Source of the DNA: Prochlorococcus sp. AG-673-M19
GTDB lineage: Bacteria > Cyanobacteriota > Cyanobacteriia > PCC-6307 > Cyanobiaceae
NCBI GenBank assembly: GCA_003211115.1
Contig: QCTP01000006.1
Coordinates: forward strand, 1 to 58,456
Length of the DNA: 58,456 nt
Direction: 5' to 3'
How positions within the stretch are numbered: position 1 is the stretch's first letter; every line of letters starts with the position of its first letter. The translations under genes were made by a program, and so were the position numbers. Positions 28,959 through 39,837 of this stretch are shown here, one piece after another. The notes beneath the pieces are model-generated. The model ran no database searches and was not told the DNA's origin. It worked only from the letters and a program-made list of their open reading frames with translations.

Positions 28959-29552
28959 ATGCTAAAAAATGATCTCTGGATAAACAAACAAGCCTCCGAG
29001 GGGATGATAAATCCTTTTCAATCCAATTTGGTCAGACATCTAGATCCTTCACAGAAAAAAAACGCTGTTTTAAGTTATGGATGCTCTTCTTATGGCTATG
29101 ATTTAAGACTTTCTTCTAACGAGTTCTTAATTTTTAAGCATGTACCAGGAACTGTTATGAATCCTAAGAAGTTTAATCCTGATAATTTAGAAAAAACTAT
29201 TCTTCATAAAGACAAAGATGGTGACTTTTTTATTTTACCTGCTCATTCTTACGGCTTGGGAGTCGCTTTAGAAAAAATGAAAGTGCCAGAAAATATCACT
29301 GTTATTTGTATTGGTAAAAGTACTTATGCTCGTCTTGGAATAATAGTGAATACAACCCCTGCTGAAGCAGGATGGGAGGGTCATCTTACATTAGAATTCA
29401 GCAACAGTTCAGGAGCGGATTGTAGGATTTATGCTAACGAGGGTATTTGTCAACTATTATTTTTTGAGGGCGATCCCTGCTCTACAACATATGAAGACAG
29501 GAAAGGTAAATATCAGAATCAACCAGAACAAGTCACTTTAGCCAAAATTTAA
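28959..29552 (+). CDS. dcd: dCTP deaminase
   Basis: A 197-residue trimeric deaminase producing dUTP from dCTP. The catalytic-site motif NTTPAEAGWEGHLTLEFSN contains the essential Glu, and GKSTYARLGI supplies the conserved Ser and Arg. The N-terminal part has SYGCSSYGYDLRL. thyX starts one base after its stop, so the two form an operon for dTMP supply. Confidence 0.95.
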   Translation: MLKNDLWINKQASEGMINPFQSNLVRHLDPSQKKNAVLSYGCSSYGYDLRLSSNEFLIFKHVPGTVMNPKKFNPDNLEKTILHKDKDGDFFILPAHSYGLGVALEKMKVPENITVICIGKSTYARLGIIVNTTPAEAGWEGHLTLEFSNSSGADCRIYANEGICQLLFFEGDPCSTTYEDRKGKYQNQPEQVTLAKI

Positions 29553-29553
29553 A

Positions 29554-30192
29554 ATGAGTAAAGTTGAGCTAATTTCATTAACTCCAGATGCAGAAAAAAC
29601 AATGGCTCATATAGCCAGAGTTTCTAATCCTTCTAATCAAGCTAATGATAAATTTGCGGGATTATTAAGATATTGTATTCAACATGAGCACTGGTCAGTT
29701 TTCGAGCAATCATGCATGACATTGAAAATTGAGACTAATAGAGGCATAGCTGCTCAAATACTTAGACATAGATCATTTACTTTTCAAGAATTCTCACAAA
29801 GATACGCAGAAACTAATTTACTAAGTAATGATATCCCTTTACCAGAGTTAAGAAGACAAGATAAAAAAAATCGCCAAAATAGTATAGATGATATATCTGA
29901 TGAACTTAAAAGCAAATTTGTAGGAAAAATATCAGCACATTTTCAAGAGGCAAAAAGTTTATATGAAGAAATGCTGAATGCAGGGATTGCAAAGGAATGT
30001 GCAAGATTTATTATGCCATTAGCTACACCGACAAGAATTTACATGACTGGTTCATGTAGATCTTGGATTCACTATATACAATTAAGATCAAAAGAAGGGA
30101 CGCAAAAAGAACACATGGACATAGCTGAAGATTGCAAAGAAGTATTTATAAAATATTTTCCTTCTGTATCTGAAGCATTGAATTGGAAATAA
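29554..30192 (+). CDS. thyX: Flavin-dependent thymidylate synthase
   Basis: A 212-residue ThyX enzyme with the diagnostic RHR-x7-S-x-R motif at residues 71-83 (RHRSFTFQEFSQR). It methylates dUMP to dTMP using FAD, NADPH and methylene-tetrahydrofolate. It directly follows dcd. The stop lies 2 bp from that of the convergent txlA gene. Confidence 0.96.
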   Translation: MSKVELISLTPDAEKTMAHIARVSNPSNQANDKFAGLLRYCIQHEHWSVFEQSCMTLKIETNRGIAAQILRHRSFTFQEFSQRYAETNLLSNDIPLPELRRQDKKNRQNSIDDISDELKSKFVGKISAHFQEAKSLYEEMLNAGIAKECARFIMPLATPTRIYMTGSCRSWIHYIQLRSKEGTQKEHMDIAEDCKEVFIKYFPSVSEALNWK

Positions 30193-30194
30193 AT

Positions 30195-30740
30195 TTAGCC
30201 GTGAGTTCTTGGAGAAGACTGATAATTTTTATTTTCTTTTACTATTGAAAACTCTGAATTTAGAATTTGTTTATTAGTACTAAAATTATCGTTTAAATTA
30301 TCCAAAGATTCCGTTATGGTGCTTTCTTCTTGTTTTCCAATAAAAGTAACTTTTAAATTAGCATCTTCATCAAAAAGATTTAATTGGGGTATTCCATTGA
30401 CATTAAAATCTCTTATGTATTTCTCCCATTTTGGATTATCTACATTTAGAAAAACAAAATTGATATCATTTTCATATTTTTCTTTTATATCAGCAACCTT
30501 TGGGGCCATTTCCTTACAAACTTCGCACCACTCGGCATAAAATTCAAGAAATGTAGGTTTGTTATTTGTAAGAGCTATTTCAGGGTCAATAGAAAATTCT
30601 CCAAATTTCTTCAGAATAAAATTAGGTTGAAATATGAGATTTTTAAATAAAAATAAAGAGCAAAAAATAAGAGTAAAAAATAATATAAGTATCGACTTTT
30701 GAGTGAGATTTAAAAATGATTCTTTATTTCCAGATTGCAT
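30195..30740 (-). CDS. txlA: Membrane-anchored thioredoxin-like protein TxlA
   Basis: A 181-residue protein with one N-terminal membrane anchor (~residues 16-36) and a thioredoxin domain whose active site is WCEVC (Cys72 and Cys75) in FYAEWCEVCKEMAP. The cis-proline loop is NGIPQLNLF. Cyanobacterial TxlA and plant HCF164 pass reducing power to thylakoid-lumen targets such as cytochrome maturation proteins. The C-terminal ~40 residues are polar and look disordered. Confidence 0.88.
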   Translation of the reverse strand: MQSGNKESFLNLTQKSILILFFTLIFCSLFLFKNLIFQPNFILKKFGEFSIDPEIALTNNKPTFLEFYAEWCEVCKEMAPKVADIKEKYENDINFVFLNVDNPKWEKYIRDFNVNGIPQLNLFDEDANLKVTFIGKQEESTITESLDNLNDNFSTNKQILNSEFSIVKENKNYQSSPRTHG

Positions 30741-30868
30741 TTTGTAATTTTAACTAAACATATTTTATATAAATAAAATAAATAAAGAGTAAATTAATCT
30801 TTTTACTTTTATTCAACTGATACTATGAGTGAAGATAAAAAATGCTTCATACTTATCTAAATCATAAT

Positions 30869-32227
30869 ATGAGATCTATATTTGGTACTGATGGAATCAG
30901 GGGGAGATTCGCAAAAGAAATAACGTATTCTCTAGCATATAAAGTTGGATATGCTTTAGGAGTTATTTCGGGAACAAATAACCCAATATTAATTGGAAGA
31001 GATACAAGAATAAGTGGCGAAATCCTTTTTGAGGCAATTTCAAGAGGTATTAAGGATGCAGGAAAAGAATTTGTATATTTAGGAATCTGTCCTACACCAG
31101 CTATTCCTTTTTTGATAAAAAAAGAAAAATTTAGTTGTGGAATTATGATTTCTGCGAGCCACAATCCTCCTGAATTTAATGGAATTAAAATTTTTGATGA
31201 TAATGGAGAAAAAATTAAAAAGAATTTTGAAAATCGTATAGAAATGATTATAGAAGGAGCAAAAAGTAATAAATTATCTTCCAATAAAAATAAATCTATA
31301 CGCAAAAATAACAACCTTCTAAATATCTATAACCAAGGATTAATCGATAGTATGGGAGATGAAAATTTAAAAGGAATGAAAATAATTTTAGATACTTGTT
31401 ATGGATCAGCAACAACTTGCGCCGAAATTATTTTTAAGAAACTTGGGGCTAATGTCAAAGTGATTAATAATGAAAAAGATGGTTTAAAAATTAATTTAAA
31501 TTGTGGTTCTACATGTTTAGATCCATTAATTAAAGCCGTACAAGAGCACGGTGCTGATATGGGATTTAGCTTCGATGGTGATGCCGATAGAGTGATTGGC
31601 GTTGATTCAAAAGGCAATATCTTAGATGGAGATCATATACTTTTTCTATGGGGGAGAGAACTTTTGGAAGAAAAATCACTCCCCAATAGCACAATCATCT
31701 CAACAAAAATGGCTAATCTAGGTTTTGAAAAAACTTGGAATAATATTGGGGGGATTTTATATAGAACTGAAGTTGGAGATAAATATATATTTGAAGCAAT
31801 AAAGGAAAAAAAGGCCTTGTTAGGCGGAGAACAATCAGGTCATATACTCTCAAAAATTAATAACTTTTGTGGAGATGGTATATTAACAGCTCTTCAAATT
31901 TCCAAATACTGTAAGAAAAAAAATACAAGTTTAAAATCTTGGCTTAATACTAGCTTCTTACCTTACCCTCAAAAACTTACTAATATTCTTTTAAATTTTG
32001 ACTTTAAAAATATAAATAATTCATGTAAAGAATTTATAAATGAAAGTATAGAAAGTTTTTCAACAATTAAACAGGATGACTGTAGAGTTTATATACGCCC
32101 AAGTGGAACGGAACCTGTTTTACGTGTATTAGTTGAAGCTCAAAATAAAAAAGAAGTAGATTCTTTATCAAGAAAAATTACAACTGAACTTCGAACAAAG
32201 ATACACAAAATATCTAATAATTTATGA
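30869..32227 (+). CDS. glmM: Phosphoglucosamine mutase
   Basis: A 452-residue enzyme converting glucosamine-6-P to glucosamine-1-P for cell-wall and LPS precursors. The start at [14 protein letters not shown] is preferred over the ATG nine codons earlier because family homology begins there. The phosphoserine loop is [15 protein letters not shown], the metal site [11 protein letters not shown] and the sugar-phosphate loop [11 protein letters not shown]. It converges with trmB, with one base between stops. Confidence 0.95.
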   Translation: MRSIFGTDGIRGRFAKEITYSLAYKVGYALGVISGTNNPILIGRDTRISGEILFEAISRGIKDAGKEFVYLGICPTPAIPFLIKKEKFSCGIMISASHNPPEFNGIKIFDDNGEKIKKNFENRIEMIIEGAKSNKLSSNKNKSIRKNNNLLNIYNQGLIDSMGDENLKGMKIILDTCYGSATTCAEIIFKKLGANVKVINNEKDGLKINLNCGSTCLDPLIKAVQEHGADMGFSFDGDADRVIGVDSKGNILDGDHILFLWGRELLEEKSLPNSTIISTKMANLGFEKTWNNIGGILYRTEVGDKYIFEAIKEKKALLGGEQSGHILSKINNFCGDGILTALQISKYCKKKNTSLKSWLNTSFLPYPQKLTNILLNFDFKNINNSCKEFINESIESFSTIKQDDCRVYIRPSGTEPVLRVLVEAQNKKEVDSLSRKITTELRTKIHKISNNL

Positions 32228-32228
32228 A

Positions 32229-32858
32229 TCAAATTTTTATGTAGATACTTTCATAAACTTTAAGTTGATTCAATAATACATATTTTTCTCTGTTAGTTTG
32301 AATTTTATTGGGATTAAAACTCTTATTATATTGAAAATCTTTATTAGCTAATTTCTTGAACTTTATACTTTCTGATATTGTAAGTTCCATATATTCGAAA
32401 AGCTCTTTTACATCAGTTTTAATAAAAATTAAGGATCTCTTTTTCATTGAATTTGAAAGAAAATTTATAAATTGTCTTTGAATTACCCGTCTTTTATGAT
32501 GTTTTTTCTTAAACCATGGATCAGGAAAATTAAAAGAAATACTACTAATTGAATCAAAAAGGATTTTGTTTTTAGGCTGTTCAAAAAAATTATTAGCATT
32601 GCCAAAGGAAAAATATAGATTTTTATATTCTCTATTTTTAATTTTCAAATTTGCAGTTTGAACTAATTTTTCCCTAATTTCAATTCCTAAATAATTCCAA
32701 TTTTTATTTATTGATGACAATTCGAATAAAAAATCACCGGAAGCGCAACCTACATCCAAATGAAGAGATGATTTTGGATTTTCAAAAATCTCATATAATG
32801 GAGGTATTGGATCAATTTCAAGAAAGTTTTTACTGAGGGGATTTACATGCTGTCTCAT
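32229..32858 (-). CDS. trmB: tRNA (guanine-N7-)-methyltransferase
   Basis: A 209-residue SAM-dependent enzyme that methylates G46 in the tRNA variable loop. The SAM site is [15 protein letters not shown] (~residues 33-47). The family block [18 protein letters not shown] (~110-127) includes the catalytic Asp and substrate-binding lysines. Length is normal. It diverges from the DUF3177 gene with about 125 bp between. Confidence 0.94.
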   Translation of the reverse strand: MRQHVNPLSKNFLEIDPIPPLYEIFENPKSSLHLDVGCASGDFLFELSSINKNWNYLGIEIREKLVQTANLKIKNREYKNLYFSFGNANNFFEQPKNKILFDSISSISFNFPDPWFKKKHHKRRVIQRQFINFLSNSMKKRSLIFIKTDVKELFEYMELTISESIKFKKLANKDFQYNKSFNPNKIQTNREKYVLLNQLKVYESIYIKI

Positions 32859-32983
32859 AAAAATTATTTAATTATTTATTAACTAGAAATAAACAAAACA
32901 TATTATTCATAACTATGACAATAACAAGTTAATAAGTAGGTGAGTGAGGTTTAATAAATTATGTGTGTTAAAAAGAAAAACGT

Positions 32984-33607
32984 TTGAACATTCTTAATCA
33001 GCTTTCCATTTGGCTATCTTTTCAACTTTCATTAGTCTTCATAGTAGGTATTCCTTTAACTTTATTATGCTGGTCAATAAAAAATAAAAGTAAAGCGATT
33101 ACAAAGCTTCTAACTAATTATTGGAAAATATCACTTCTATTCTTTATTAGCCTCATCCTTTTAATCGGAAAGTACAATTACGCTTTATTAATTACAAATA
33201 TTTCAACAGTAATGATGACCATATCAGTATGGTTTTGGAATGATATTAATGACGAATTAAAAGAGTATGGGATTTCTCATTTATTAACCACAACTACGAA
33301 AGTTTGGAGGTGGTCACTAACTTTTATTTCCTTAAGTTTTTTAGTTCAAAGTCTAAATAATGTAAGTTGTATTTCTTTTATTAATGCTGCCGAATGTGCA
33401 TTTTGGCTTAAACCTTCTTCAAATTTATATATAATTTTGAAAAATTTATTTAATTTTTTATTTGGAGCTAGCTTTTCCCAGCCGGTTGCAAAATTCTTAG
33501 GATTGTTTGCTTTATTAATATATATACTTGGTTTAGTTCAATGGGCTGTTATTAAACTACCCAAAAGTGGAAGAAATTCAGGTTTTTCTAATTATGGCAG
33601 AAATTGA
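32984..33607 (+). CDS. DUF3177-family membrane protein
   Basis: A 207-residue protein with about five membrane segments and short polar loops. The N-terminal region with TKLLTNYWKISLLFFIS and a C-terminal segment ending in KLPKSGRNSGFSNYGRN match the cyanobacterial DUF3177 pattern. The start is TTG at 32984; no ATG is available at the right place. Function unknown. Its position next to trmB is common in relatives as far as I recall. Confidence 0.72.
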   Translation: MNILNQLSIWLSFQLSLVFIVGIPLTLLCWSIKNKSKAITKLLTNYWKISLLFFISLILLIGKYNYALLITNISTVMMTISVWFWNDINDELKEYGISHLLTTTTKVWRWSLTFISLSFLVQSLNNVSCISFINAAECAFWLKPSSNLYIILKNLFNFLFGASFSQPVAKFLGLFALLIYILGLVQWAVIKLPKSGRNSGFSNYGRN

Positions 33608-33911
33608 ATTAATCAGAAATTTAGAAAAAAATAATTTTTAGAATCCCAAATAGACTTTAAAAAATATAGGTTTATCTATTAAGAGATTATTCTAATAAAT
33701 TGCTAGACATCATTATTTACATTGAGTTTAATAATTCTACAATATACCAAATTGAAATATATTCAGAAAAACAAGTCATAGAATTCGACCATTATTTTAC
33801 AAAGTTCACATTATATGAGGCACTTTTAACTAGATGATCTGAAGTTATTATAAGAGAAAATACAAACACTCTTTTTTTCTTAACCAAAGAAATTTGACTT
33901 AAATTGCCTAT
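33608..33911. other. 304-bp intergenic region
   Basis: AT-rich sequence between the DUF3177 gene and the convergent ileS. No tRNA, clear terminator or known motif is seen. One 45-codon frame with a TTG start (33700-33837, plus strand) is present; it lacks a ribosome site and any recognised domain, so I do not call it a gene. Confidence 0.6.
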
Positions 33912-36809
33912 TTATATATTAATAATATTTGCGCATCTCTTGCATAAATTAGTATCTTCAATTCCCTTAACATTGATATTTTGATAATGCCAACATCTAT
34001 CACATTTTTTTCCTTTAGCTTTGAGAATTTGAATCTTTCCAAGTTCATTATCATCGATAATTAAACAATCCTTAGATAAATTATTAACTATATTAAAACT
34101 AGAAACTATCAACCAATCACTGTATAAATCAACTTCCTTATTGCCAAATTTTTCTAACCAAAAAAGAGAATTTTTAACTATATCATTTTCAGGGAGATAA
34201 TTAACCTCCGTTTCAAGAGCGGCTCCAATTATTTGCCGAGTTCTACAAACCTCAATTGCTTTATTAATTTCTACTCTCAATTTTCTTAGATTAGAAATAT
34301 GTTCATTAAGTTCTGGATTAATCCATGACTCAGGAAAGTTTGGCCATCCTCGCTGAAATACTGATTTTTCTTTGGTTGAATATGGAATATTTTGCCAAAT
34401 ATCTTCGGCCATATGACAAAGTACAGGCGAAATAAAAACCGCTAAATTTTCTACTATTTTAGACATTACAAACTGACAAGATCTTCTTCTAAACTGAGAT
34501 TTTGCACTTACATATAATCTATCTTTTGCGATATCCAAGTAAAAATTAGATAAATCTACAACACAAAAACTTTGCAATATTTGGAAAAATTTCGAGAATT
34601 CATAATTTTCATAAGCCATTGTTATTTGATTTGAGACATCAACTAATCTGCTTAACATCCATTGATCTAATAGAGGCAACTGATCGATATCAATTTTTTC
34701 GACCATTGGATCATAATCATGAATATTACCTAAAAGGTATCGGGCAGTATTTCTTACTTTTCTATAAACATCTGATAATTGTTTTAAAATATTAGATCCA
34801 ATAGGCACATCAACTGAATAATCGACAGAACTGACCCAAAGCCTAAGAACATCAGCTCCATAAGCAGGTTGAATTTTCTGGTTAGGGCCACCATTAATAA
34901 TGATATTTGGATCAACAACATTGCCTAAGGATTTACTCATTTTTCTACCATTTTCATCTAATGCGAATCCATGAGTTAGAACTTTTTTATATGGCGGTTT
35001 ATTATTTACTGCTACAGAGGTTAGCAAAGAAGATTGAAACCAACCTCTATGTTGATCAGATCCCTCTAAATATAAATCAGCCGGATATTCTAATTCGTCC
35101 CTTTGCTCACAAACTGCGGCCCAACTAGATCCTGAATCAAACCACACATCCATGGTATCTAAACCTTTTCCCCAACGATCAGATTCTTCTTGATACTGCT
35201 CTGGCAATAATTCTTTCTCATCCCATTCCCACCATATATCTGCTCCATGCTCCTGAAATAAATTTTGAATGTGATTAATAGTTTTACTATTAAGTAATAT
35301 TTCCTTTCCCTTTTTTTCGTAGAAAACTGGAATTGGGACTCCCCAAGATCTTTGCCTAGAAATACACCAATCTCCTCTCCCAACAACCATTGAATAAATT
35401 CTTTTTTTCCCTGTTAAGGGCATCCATTCAACATCATCAATTGCTCTCAATGCTGAGGATCTAAATCCTTCTACAGATGCAAACCATTGTTCAGTAGCTC
35501 TAAATATTGTAGGTTTTTTAGTTCTCCAATCATAGGGATATCTATGCTTATATTTTTCTTTTAAAAGCAGCAATTTATTTTTCTCCAAATCTTCAATAAT
35601 CGAATCATTAGCATCTTTTAAAACATTTAATCCACAAAATTTTTCAGCATCTTTATTCAAATTTCCTTTTTCATCGACAATACAAGTTATCGGTAATTGA
35701 TATTTCTTCCCAACAATAAAATCATCCATGCCATGACCTGGAGCAGTATGAACGATACCCGTACCAGATTCAGTGGTTATATAATCACCCCCAATTACAA
35801 TATTGCAAAACTTATTTTTTGTAGGATGCTTATACTCGATACCGTTTAGGATTGAACCTTTTACATCTAATAAAACATTAAATTCTCTATCGAGTTTCTT
35901 AGAAATCTCAGAAATTAAATCTTCAGCAAAAAGATATAAATTACCTTTTTTATCTTCAGCAAAAACATAATTTATCATAGGATTGATAGCTACTGCTTCA
36001 TTACCGGGGATGGTCCATGGTGTAGTTGTCCATATAGCTATAAATAATTTATTTAAATTAGAAAGTACTTTATTTTTTAGATTTTTCTCTTCTAATTTCA
36101 GAATAATTTCAACTGATAACTTAGTAATGTTTAAAGAAACATAAATACTCTTTGAGTAATGCTCTTCTGGATACTCTAGTTCTGCTTCTGCAAGTGCTGT
36201 TCTAGAACTTGGACTCCAGTGAACAGGTTTTAAACCCCTATAGATATAACCATTTAAAAACATCTTTCCAAAAACACCAATCTGCGCAGATTCATAATTT
36301 TTCTTAAGAGTTAAATATGGATTCTCCCAGTCTCCCCAAATACCCCATCTCTTAAAACCTGCTAGCTGGTTATTAATCTGAATCTTGGCATAATCTGTTG
36401 CTTTTTTTCTTAATCCTAAAGAATCTAAATCTTTTCTTTCTTGAGATTTTAAACTTTGCAAGACCTTTAACTCAATTGGTAATCCATGACAATCCCAACC
36501 AGGTACAAAATGAACCTTGAACCCCTTTAAAGTTTTATATTTATTAATAATATCTTTTAAAACTTTATTTAATGCATGTCCCATATGAAGTGAGCCATTT
36601 GCATAGGGAGGTCCATCATGCAAAGTAAAATTTTTACCTGAATTAGATGATCCCAATTCCAAATCTATCTTATTTTTAAACCAGAATTCCTGAATTTCAG
36701 GTTCTCTTATTACCGAATTAGCTCGCATTGAAAAATCAGTTTTCAATAAATTTAAGGTTTCTTTATAAGAAAAATTTGATTTTTTATCTTTATTATTTTG
36801 TGGGTTCAT
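33912..36809 (-). CDS. ileS: Isoleucyl-tRNA synthetase
   Basis: A 965-residue class I synthetase. The HIGH motif is in [16 protein letters not shown] (~residues 68-83) and the KMSKS motif in [11 protein letters not shown]. The CP1 editing domain lies between them ([17 protein letters not shown]). A C-terminal zinc finger shows CDRCWHY and CKRCANI. Length fits bacterial IleRS. The Ycf66-like gene lies upstream on the same strand, ending 41 bp before the ileS ATG. Confidence 0.97.
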   Translation of the reverse strand: MNPQNNKDKKSNFSYKETLNLLKTDFSMRANSVIREPEIQEFWFKNKIDLELGSSNSGKNFTLHDGPPYANGSLHMGHALNKVLKDIINKYKTLKGFKVHFVPGWDCHGLPIELKVLQSLKSQERKDLDSLGLRKKATDYAKIQINNQLAGFKRWGIWGDWENPYLTLKKNYESAQIGVFGKMFLNGYIYRGLKPVHWSPSSRTALAEAELEYPEEHYSKSIYVSLNITKLSVEIILKLEEKNLKNKVLSNLNKLFIAIWTTTPWTIPGNEAVAINPMINYVFAEDKKGNLYLFAEDLISEISKKLDREFNVLLDVKGSILNGIEYKHPTKNKFCNIVIGGDYITTESGTGIVHTAPGHGMDDFIVGKKYQLPITCIVDEKGNLNKDAEKFCGLNVLKDANDSIIEDLEKNKLLLLKEKYKHRYPYDWRTKKPTIFRATEQWFASVEGFRSSALRAIDDVEWMPLTGKKRIYSMVVGRGDWCISRQRSWGVPIPVFYEKKGKEILLNSKTINHIQNLFQEHGADIWWEWDEKELLPEQYQEESDRWGKGLDTMDVWFDSGSSWAAVCEQRDELEYPADLYLEGSDQHRGWFQSSLLTSVAVNNKPPYKKVLTHGFALDENGRKMSKSLGNVVDPNIIINGGPNQKIQPAYGADVLRLWVSSVDYSVDVPIGSNILKQLSDVYRKVRNTARYLLGNIHDYDPMVEKIDIDQLPLLDQWMLSRLVDVSNQITMAYENYEFSKFFQILQSFCVVDLSNFYLDIAKDRLYVSAKSQFRRRSCQFVMSKIVENLAVFISPVLCHMAEDIWQNIPYSTKEKSVFQRGWPNFPESWINPELNEHISNLRKLRVEINKAIEVCRTRQIIGAALETEVNYLPENDIVKNSLFWLEKFGNKEVDLYSDWLIVSSFNIVNNLSKDCLIIDDNELGKIQILKAKGKKCDRCWHYQNINVKGIEDTNLCKRCANIINI

Positions 36810-36850
36810 TCTAAGTTATGGAATTTATTAGTAATCAATGAATTTTTTAA

Positions 36851-37378
36851 TTAATTATTTTCCTTTTTAATTGTATCTTTTTTAGATTGAATTGTTTCTT
36901 TTTTTGACATCTCTAGAGTCTGTAAATTATTTTGATTGGAATTATTTATATTATCATTTTCACCATTCCTAACCCACTTTTTTTTATTTAAATTTTCATT
37001 ATTTGTTCCAAATTTTAAAAAATTATTTGAATTAAAAAAATCTTTCCTCGCAAGAGAGATAGCCTTTATAAGTATTAGAACATTTTTTTTCAATTCTACT
37101 ATAGTTTTTAGTTTAGTTTTCTCTTGATTAGTTAATTGATTCCATCTTATAGAAAAAATTTCTACTAAATAAAAAATAAATAATATAGTTAAGGCAGTTA
37201 AAATTGAAGAATATAAACGATCAAAAATATTATTCTTAAAAAGTAACAACATCCCAATAACTAAATTGATACCAGCCTTTATCAGATCTCTTGGTCTACC
37301 TAATTCAATATATAAAAGAGGTAATAACAAAAATATAATTCCAAAGAATAGATATAAAAAACTTAAATAAATTACCAA
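36851..37378 (-). CDS. Ycf66-like membrane protein
   Basis: A 175-residue protein with three hydrophobic segments in its first ~75 residues, including ELGRPRDLIKAGINLVIG followed by a further span. A polar, asparagine- and lysine-rich tail of ~80 residues looks disordered. The membrane part resembles the N-terminal domain of Ycf66, a plastid/cyanobacterial protein of unknown function, but this is a weak match made by eye. It precedes ileS on the same strand. Confidence 0.55.
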   Translation of the reverse strand: MVIYLSFLYLFFGIIFLLLPLLYIELGRPRDLIKAGINLVIGMLLLFKNNIFDRLYSSILTALTILFIFYLVEIFSIRWNQLTNQEKTKLKTIVELKKNVLILIKAISLARKDFFNSNNFLKFGTNNENLNKKKWVRNGENDNINNSNQNNLQTLEMSKKETIQSKKDTIKKENN

Positions 37379-37461
37379 AATTTTGCATTATTTATATCTG
37401 AGTATAGTAATAACACAAATAATTTACTCTTTAAATTGCTTTATGTTAATTTCCCTTGAAA

Positions 37462-37543
37462 TGCGGTCGGGGAGACTTGAACTCCCACACCCGAAGATAC
37501 GAGTACCTAAAACTCGCGCGTCTACCAATTCCGCCACGACCGC
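37462..37543 (-). tRNA. tRNA-Leu (anticodon TAG)
   Basis: Class II tRNA with a long variable arm, 82 nt. The acceptor GCGGTCG pairs with CGACCGC, followed by discriminator A. The anticodon stem CGAGT/ACTCG encloses loop TTTAGGT with anticodon TAG. The variable arm is ATCTTCGGGT-like, and the T-arm is GGGAG-TTCAAGT-CTCCC. No intron or CCA is encoded. Confidence 0.95.
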
Positions 37544-37684
37544 ACAAATAAAATTTTAGTTTAACAAGGTATATTTTAAAAATTATTTTTACTTTAGATC
37601 CTCAATTTGACACATAATTCAAGTTTTAATCCTTTTAGAAAAATAAAAAAATATTAGATATCACTATGCACTCACTATGAATTA

Positions 37685-38659
37685 TTGGTTATATTATTTA
37701 TAGATTTTAAAGAAACAATTTCAAACTTAACTAGCCAAAATAAAAAAATTCAAACTAATTCCTCTAAAACATTTAATTGGCATAAGGAGATAAAACATTA
37801 TATCGACCCCCCGAATTTTTGGAACCCAACATTAGGATTATTTTTTGGTGGTTATTTTCTCGCATTTCTTAGTATTTGGCAGTGGTACAGAGGAGTCTGG
37901 CCTCTACCACTACTAGTTGCTACTGCATTTCTTGCTCTTCATATAGAAGGTACTGTAATCCATGATGCATGTCATAAGGCAGCCCATCCTGTACCTTGGA
38001 TAAACCAAGCAATGGGTCACGGATCAGCTATACTTTTAGGCTTTAGTTTCCCAGTTTTCACAAGAGTCCACTTACAACACCATAGTCATGTAAATGATTC
38101 CAAAAATGATCCAGATCATATTGTGAGTACTTTTGGGCCAATTTGGCTTATAGCTCCAAGATTTTTTTATCATGAAATATTTTTCTTTCAGAGGAAACTT
38201 TGGAGAAAATATGAATTATTACAGTGGGGCATAGAGAGATCAATCTTTATAACAATAATTTTAGCTGGATTAAAATTTGACTTTATGAATTTAATTTATA
38301 ATCTTTGGTTTGGTCCTGCATTAATGGTTGGAGTTACATTAGGTATTTTCTTTGATTATCTCCCTCATAGACCATTTCACTCGAAAAACAAATGGTTAAA
38401 CTCAAGAGTTTATCCAAGCAAATTCATGAATATTCTAATAATGGGACAAAACTATCATTTGATCCATCACCTATGGCCTTCAATTCCATGGTTTGAATAC
38501 AAAATAGCATATGAAAAAACCAAGCCTTTATTAGAAATGAAAGGTTCACCTCAAAGAGTTGGGATTTTTGAAACTAAAAATGATACTCTAAATTTTCTTT
38601 ATGATCTACTTATTGGTATAAGAAGTCATGGTAATAAAAAAGGGAAGATTAGAAAATAA
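37685..38659 (+). CDS. crtR: Beta-carotene hydroxylase CrtR
   Basis: A 324-residue membrane di-iron hydroxylase making zeaxanthin from beta-carotene. The histidine boxes are HDACHKAAH, HLQHHSH and HRPFH, plus HLIHHLW near the C-terminus. Several membrane segments surround them. The start used is TTG at 37685; family homology becomes clear only from about FNWHKEIKHYIDPPNFW, so the N-terminus is uncertain. Zeaxanthin is a major photoprotective pigment in Prochlorococcus. Confidence 0.93.
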   Translation: MVILFIDFKETISNLTSQNKKIQTNSSKTFNWHKEIKHYIDPPNFWNPTLGLFFGGYFLAFLSIWQWYRGVWPLPLLVATAFLALHIEGTVIHDACHKAAHPVPWINQAMGHGSAILLGFSFPVFTRVHLQHHSHVNDSKNDPDHIVSTFGPIWLIAPRFFYHEIFFFQRKLWRKYELLQWGIERSIFITIILAGLKFDFMNLIYNLWFGPALMVGVTLGIFFDYLPHRPFHSKNKWLNSRVYPSKFMNILIMGQNYHLIHHLWPSIPWFEYKIAYEKTKPLLEMKGSPQRVGIFETKNDTLNFLYDLLIGIRSHGNKKGKIRK

Positions 38660-38725
38660 TTCATAAATTTTCAAATTTTAAAAAATTTTATAATTATAAC
38701 TAATAAAACTTTTATGATTATTGAT

Positions 38726-39022
38726 TCATTTTTCACTGATAATTTTTGGCACTTTAAAAAATTGATTTTCTCTTGAAGGTGCCAAATTTAAAAGTTCCTC
38801 AGAATTTTCATACTCTTTTTTTTCATCTTTTCTAAATACGTTTAGAACTTCTATAGCTCTAGTGGTGCATGGAATATTCTCTGTATCAATTTTCTCTAAT
38901 TGTTTAATATAGCTCAAAATATTTTCTAACTGTTCAGCATGTTTCTGTGTCTCACTTTCATTTAATTCTAGTCTTGCTAATTGAGCAACTTTTTTTACTT
39001 CATTACTACTAATTCGTTTCAT
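38726..39022 (-). CDS. gatC: Aspartyl/glutamyl-tRNA amidotransferase subunit C
   Basis: A 98-residue protein. The N-terminal region VKKVAQLARLELNESE and the middle ENILSYIKQLEKIDTENIP are typical of GatC, the small subunit that stabilises the GatAB amidotransferase forming Gln-tRNA(Gln) (and Asn-tRNA(Asn)). gatA and gatB are not in the window. Confidence 0.93.
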   Translation of the reverse strand: MKRISSNEVKKVAQLARLELNESETQKHAEQLENILSYIKQLEKIDTENIPCTTRAIEVLNVFRKDEKKEYENSEELLNLAPSRENQFFKVPKIISEK

Positions 39023-39195
39023 ATCTTTTCAATAATTTCTTTTATTTATAAATTCTAAAGGTTTTCCAAAACAATTACTTAAGCCCGCAATAAATTGAAC
39101 AAAATTGATACGAATCTATATTCTAAAATCTCATAACAAGAAAAAAATTTTTTTATACTTCAAAAACTAGACTTTATAGTATTTGACCGCTAAAA

Positions 39196-39837
39196 ATAAA
39201 CTTAGAACAATTATTAAAAAAAATAGATACACAACCTTTTCAAAAAAATTTTTTTTATCGGCACTCTAAGTTAGTAGCACCTGAATTGATAGGATGCTAC
39301 CTGATTAGAAATAAGGTTGATCAAGGCTTATTAAAAGGAATGATAGTTGAAACTGAAGCTTATTCACAAGAAGAAGAGGCTTGTCATGGGTATAATAAAA
39401 TGACCCATTCAAATAAAGTTTTATTTGGCGAGCCAGGAAGATTTTATATTTACAGATCATATGGTATTCATCATTGTTTAAATATTGTTACTGATAAAGA
39501 TAATTTTGCAAGCGGTGTTTTAATAAGGGCCGTTTTTGTATCAAATAAAAACGAAAGATTAGCCGCTGGACCAGGATTAGTAACAAAAGCATTTGATGTG
39601 GATAATAAATTAAATTCCCTCAAGGTTCTTGATAATAAATTTTTATGGATCAGCAAAGGAGATTCATATTTGGCGAAAAAAGATTTAATTCAAACAACAA
39701 GAATTGGCATATCTAAAGCAAAAAATATAAAATGGCGTTGGTATCTAAAAAGGAGTAGAAGTATTAGTAAAAGAGAAAAAGGGGATAGAAATCCTTATTT
39801 AAAAAATTCAACAAATAATTTGTCTTGGATAACATAA
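39196..39837 (+). CDS. 3-methyladenine DNA glycosylase (AAG/MPG family)
   Basis: The conserved part includes [54 protein letters not shown] (split across the family's catalytic and DNA-intercalation blocks) and [11 protein letters not shown]. It excises alkylated purines in base-excision repair. The first standard start is TTG at 39286, but homology ([13 protein letters not shown]) extends upstream of it in an open frame starting after a stop at 39184. I therefore extend the gene to a possible ATA start at 39196. The stop overlaps the pyrB start (TAATG). Confidence 0.82.
   Translation: MNLEQLLKKIDTQPFQKNFFYRHSKLVAPELIGCYLIRNKVDQGLLKGMIVETEAYSQEEEACHGYNKMTHSNKVLFGEPGRFYIYRSYGIHHCLNIVTDKDNFASGVLIRAVFVSNKNERLAAGPGLVTKAFDVDNKLNSLKVLDNKFLWISKGDSYLAKKDLIQTTRIGISKAKNIKWRWYLKRSRSISKREKGDRNPYLKNSTNNLSWIT

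Noticed and set aside
30842-30868. Earlier ATG for glmM
   Set aside because: The nine extra residues precede the conserved [11 protein letters not shown] start and resemble nothing in the family; the ATG at 30869 gives the usual length.
30862-31314. 150-codon frame opposite glmM
   Set aside because: Lies wholly within the highly conserved glmM N-terminus on the other strand; no independent support.
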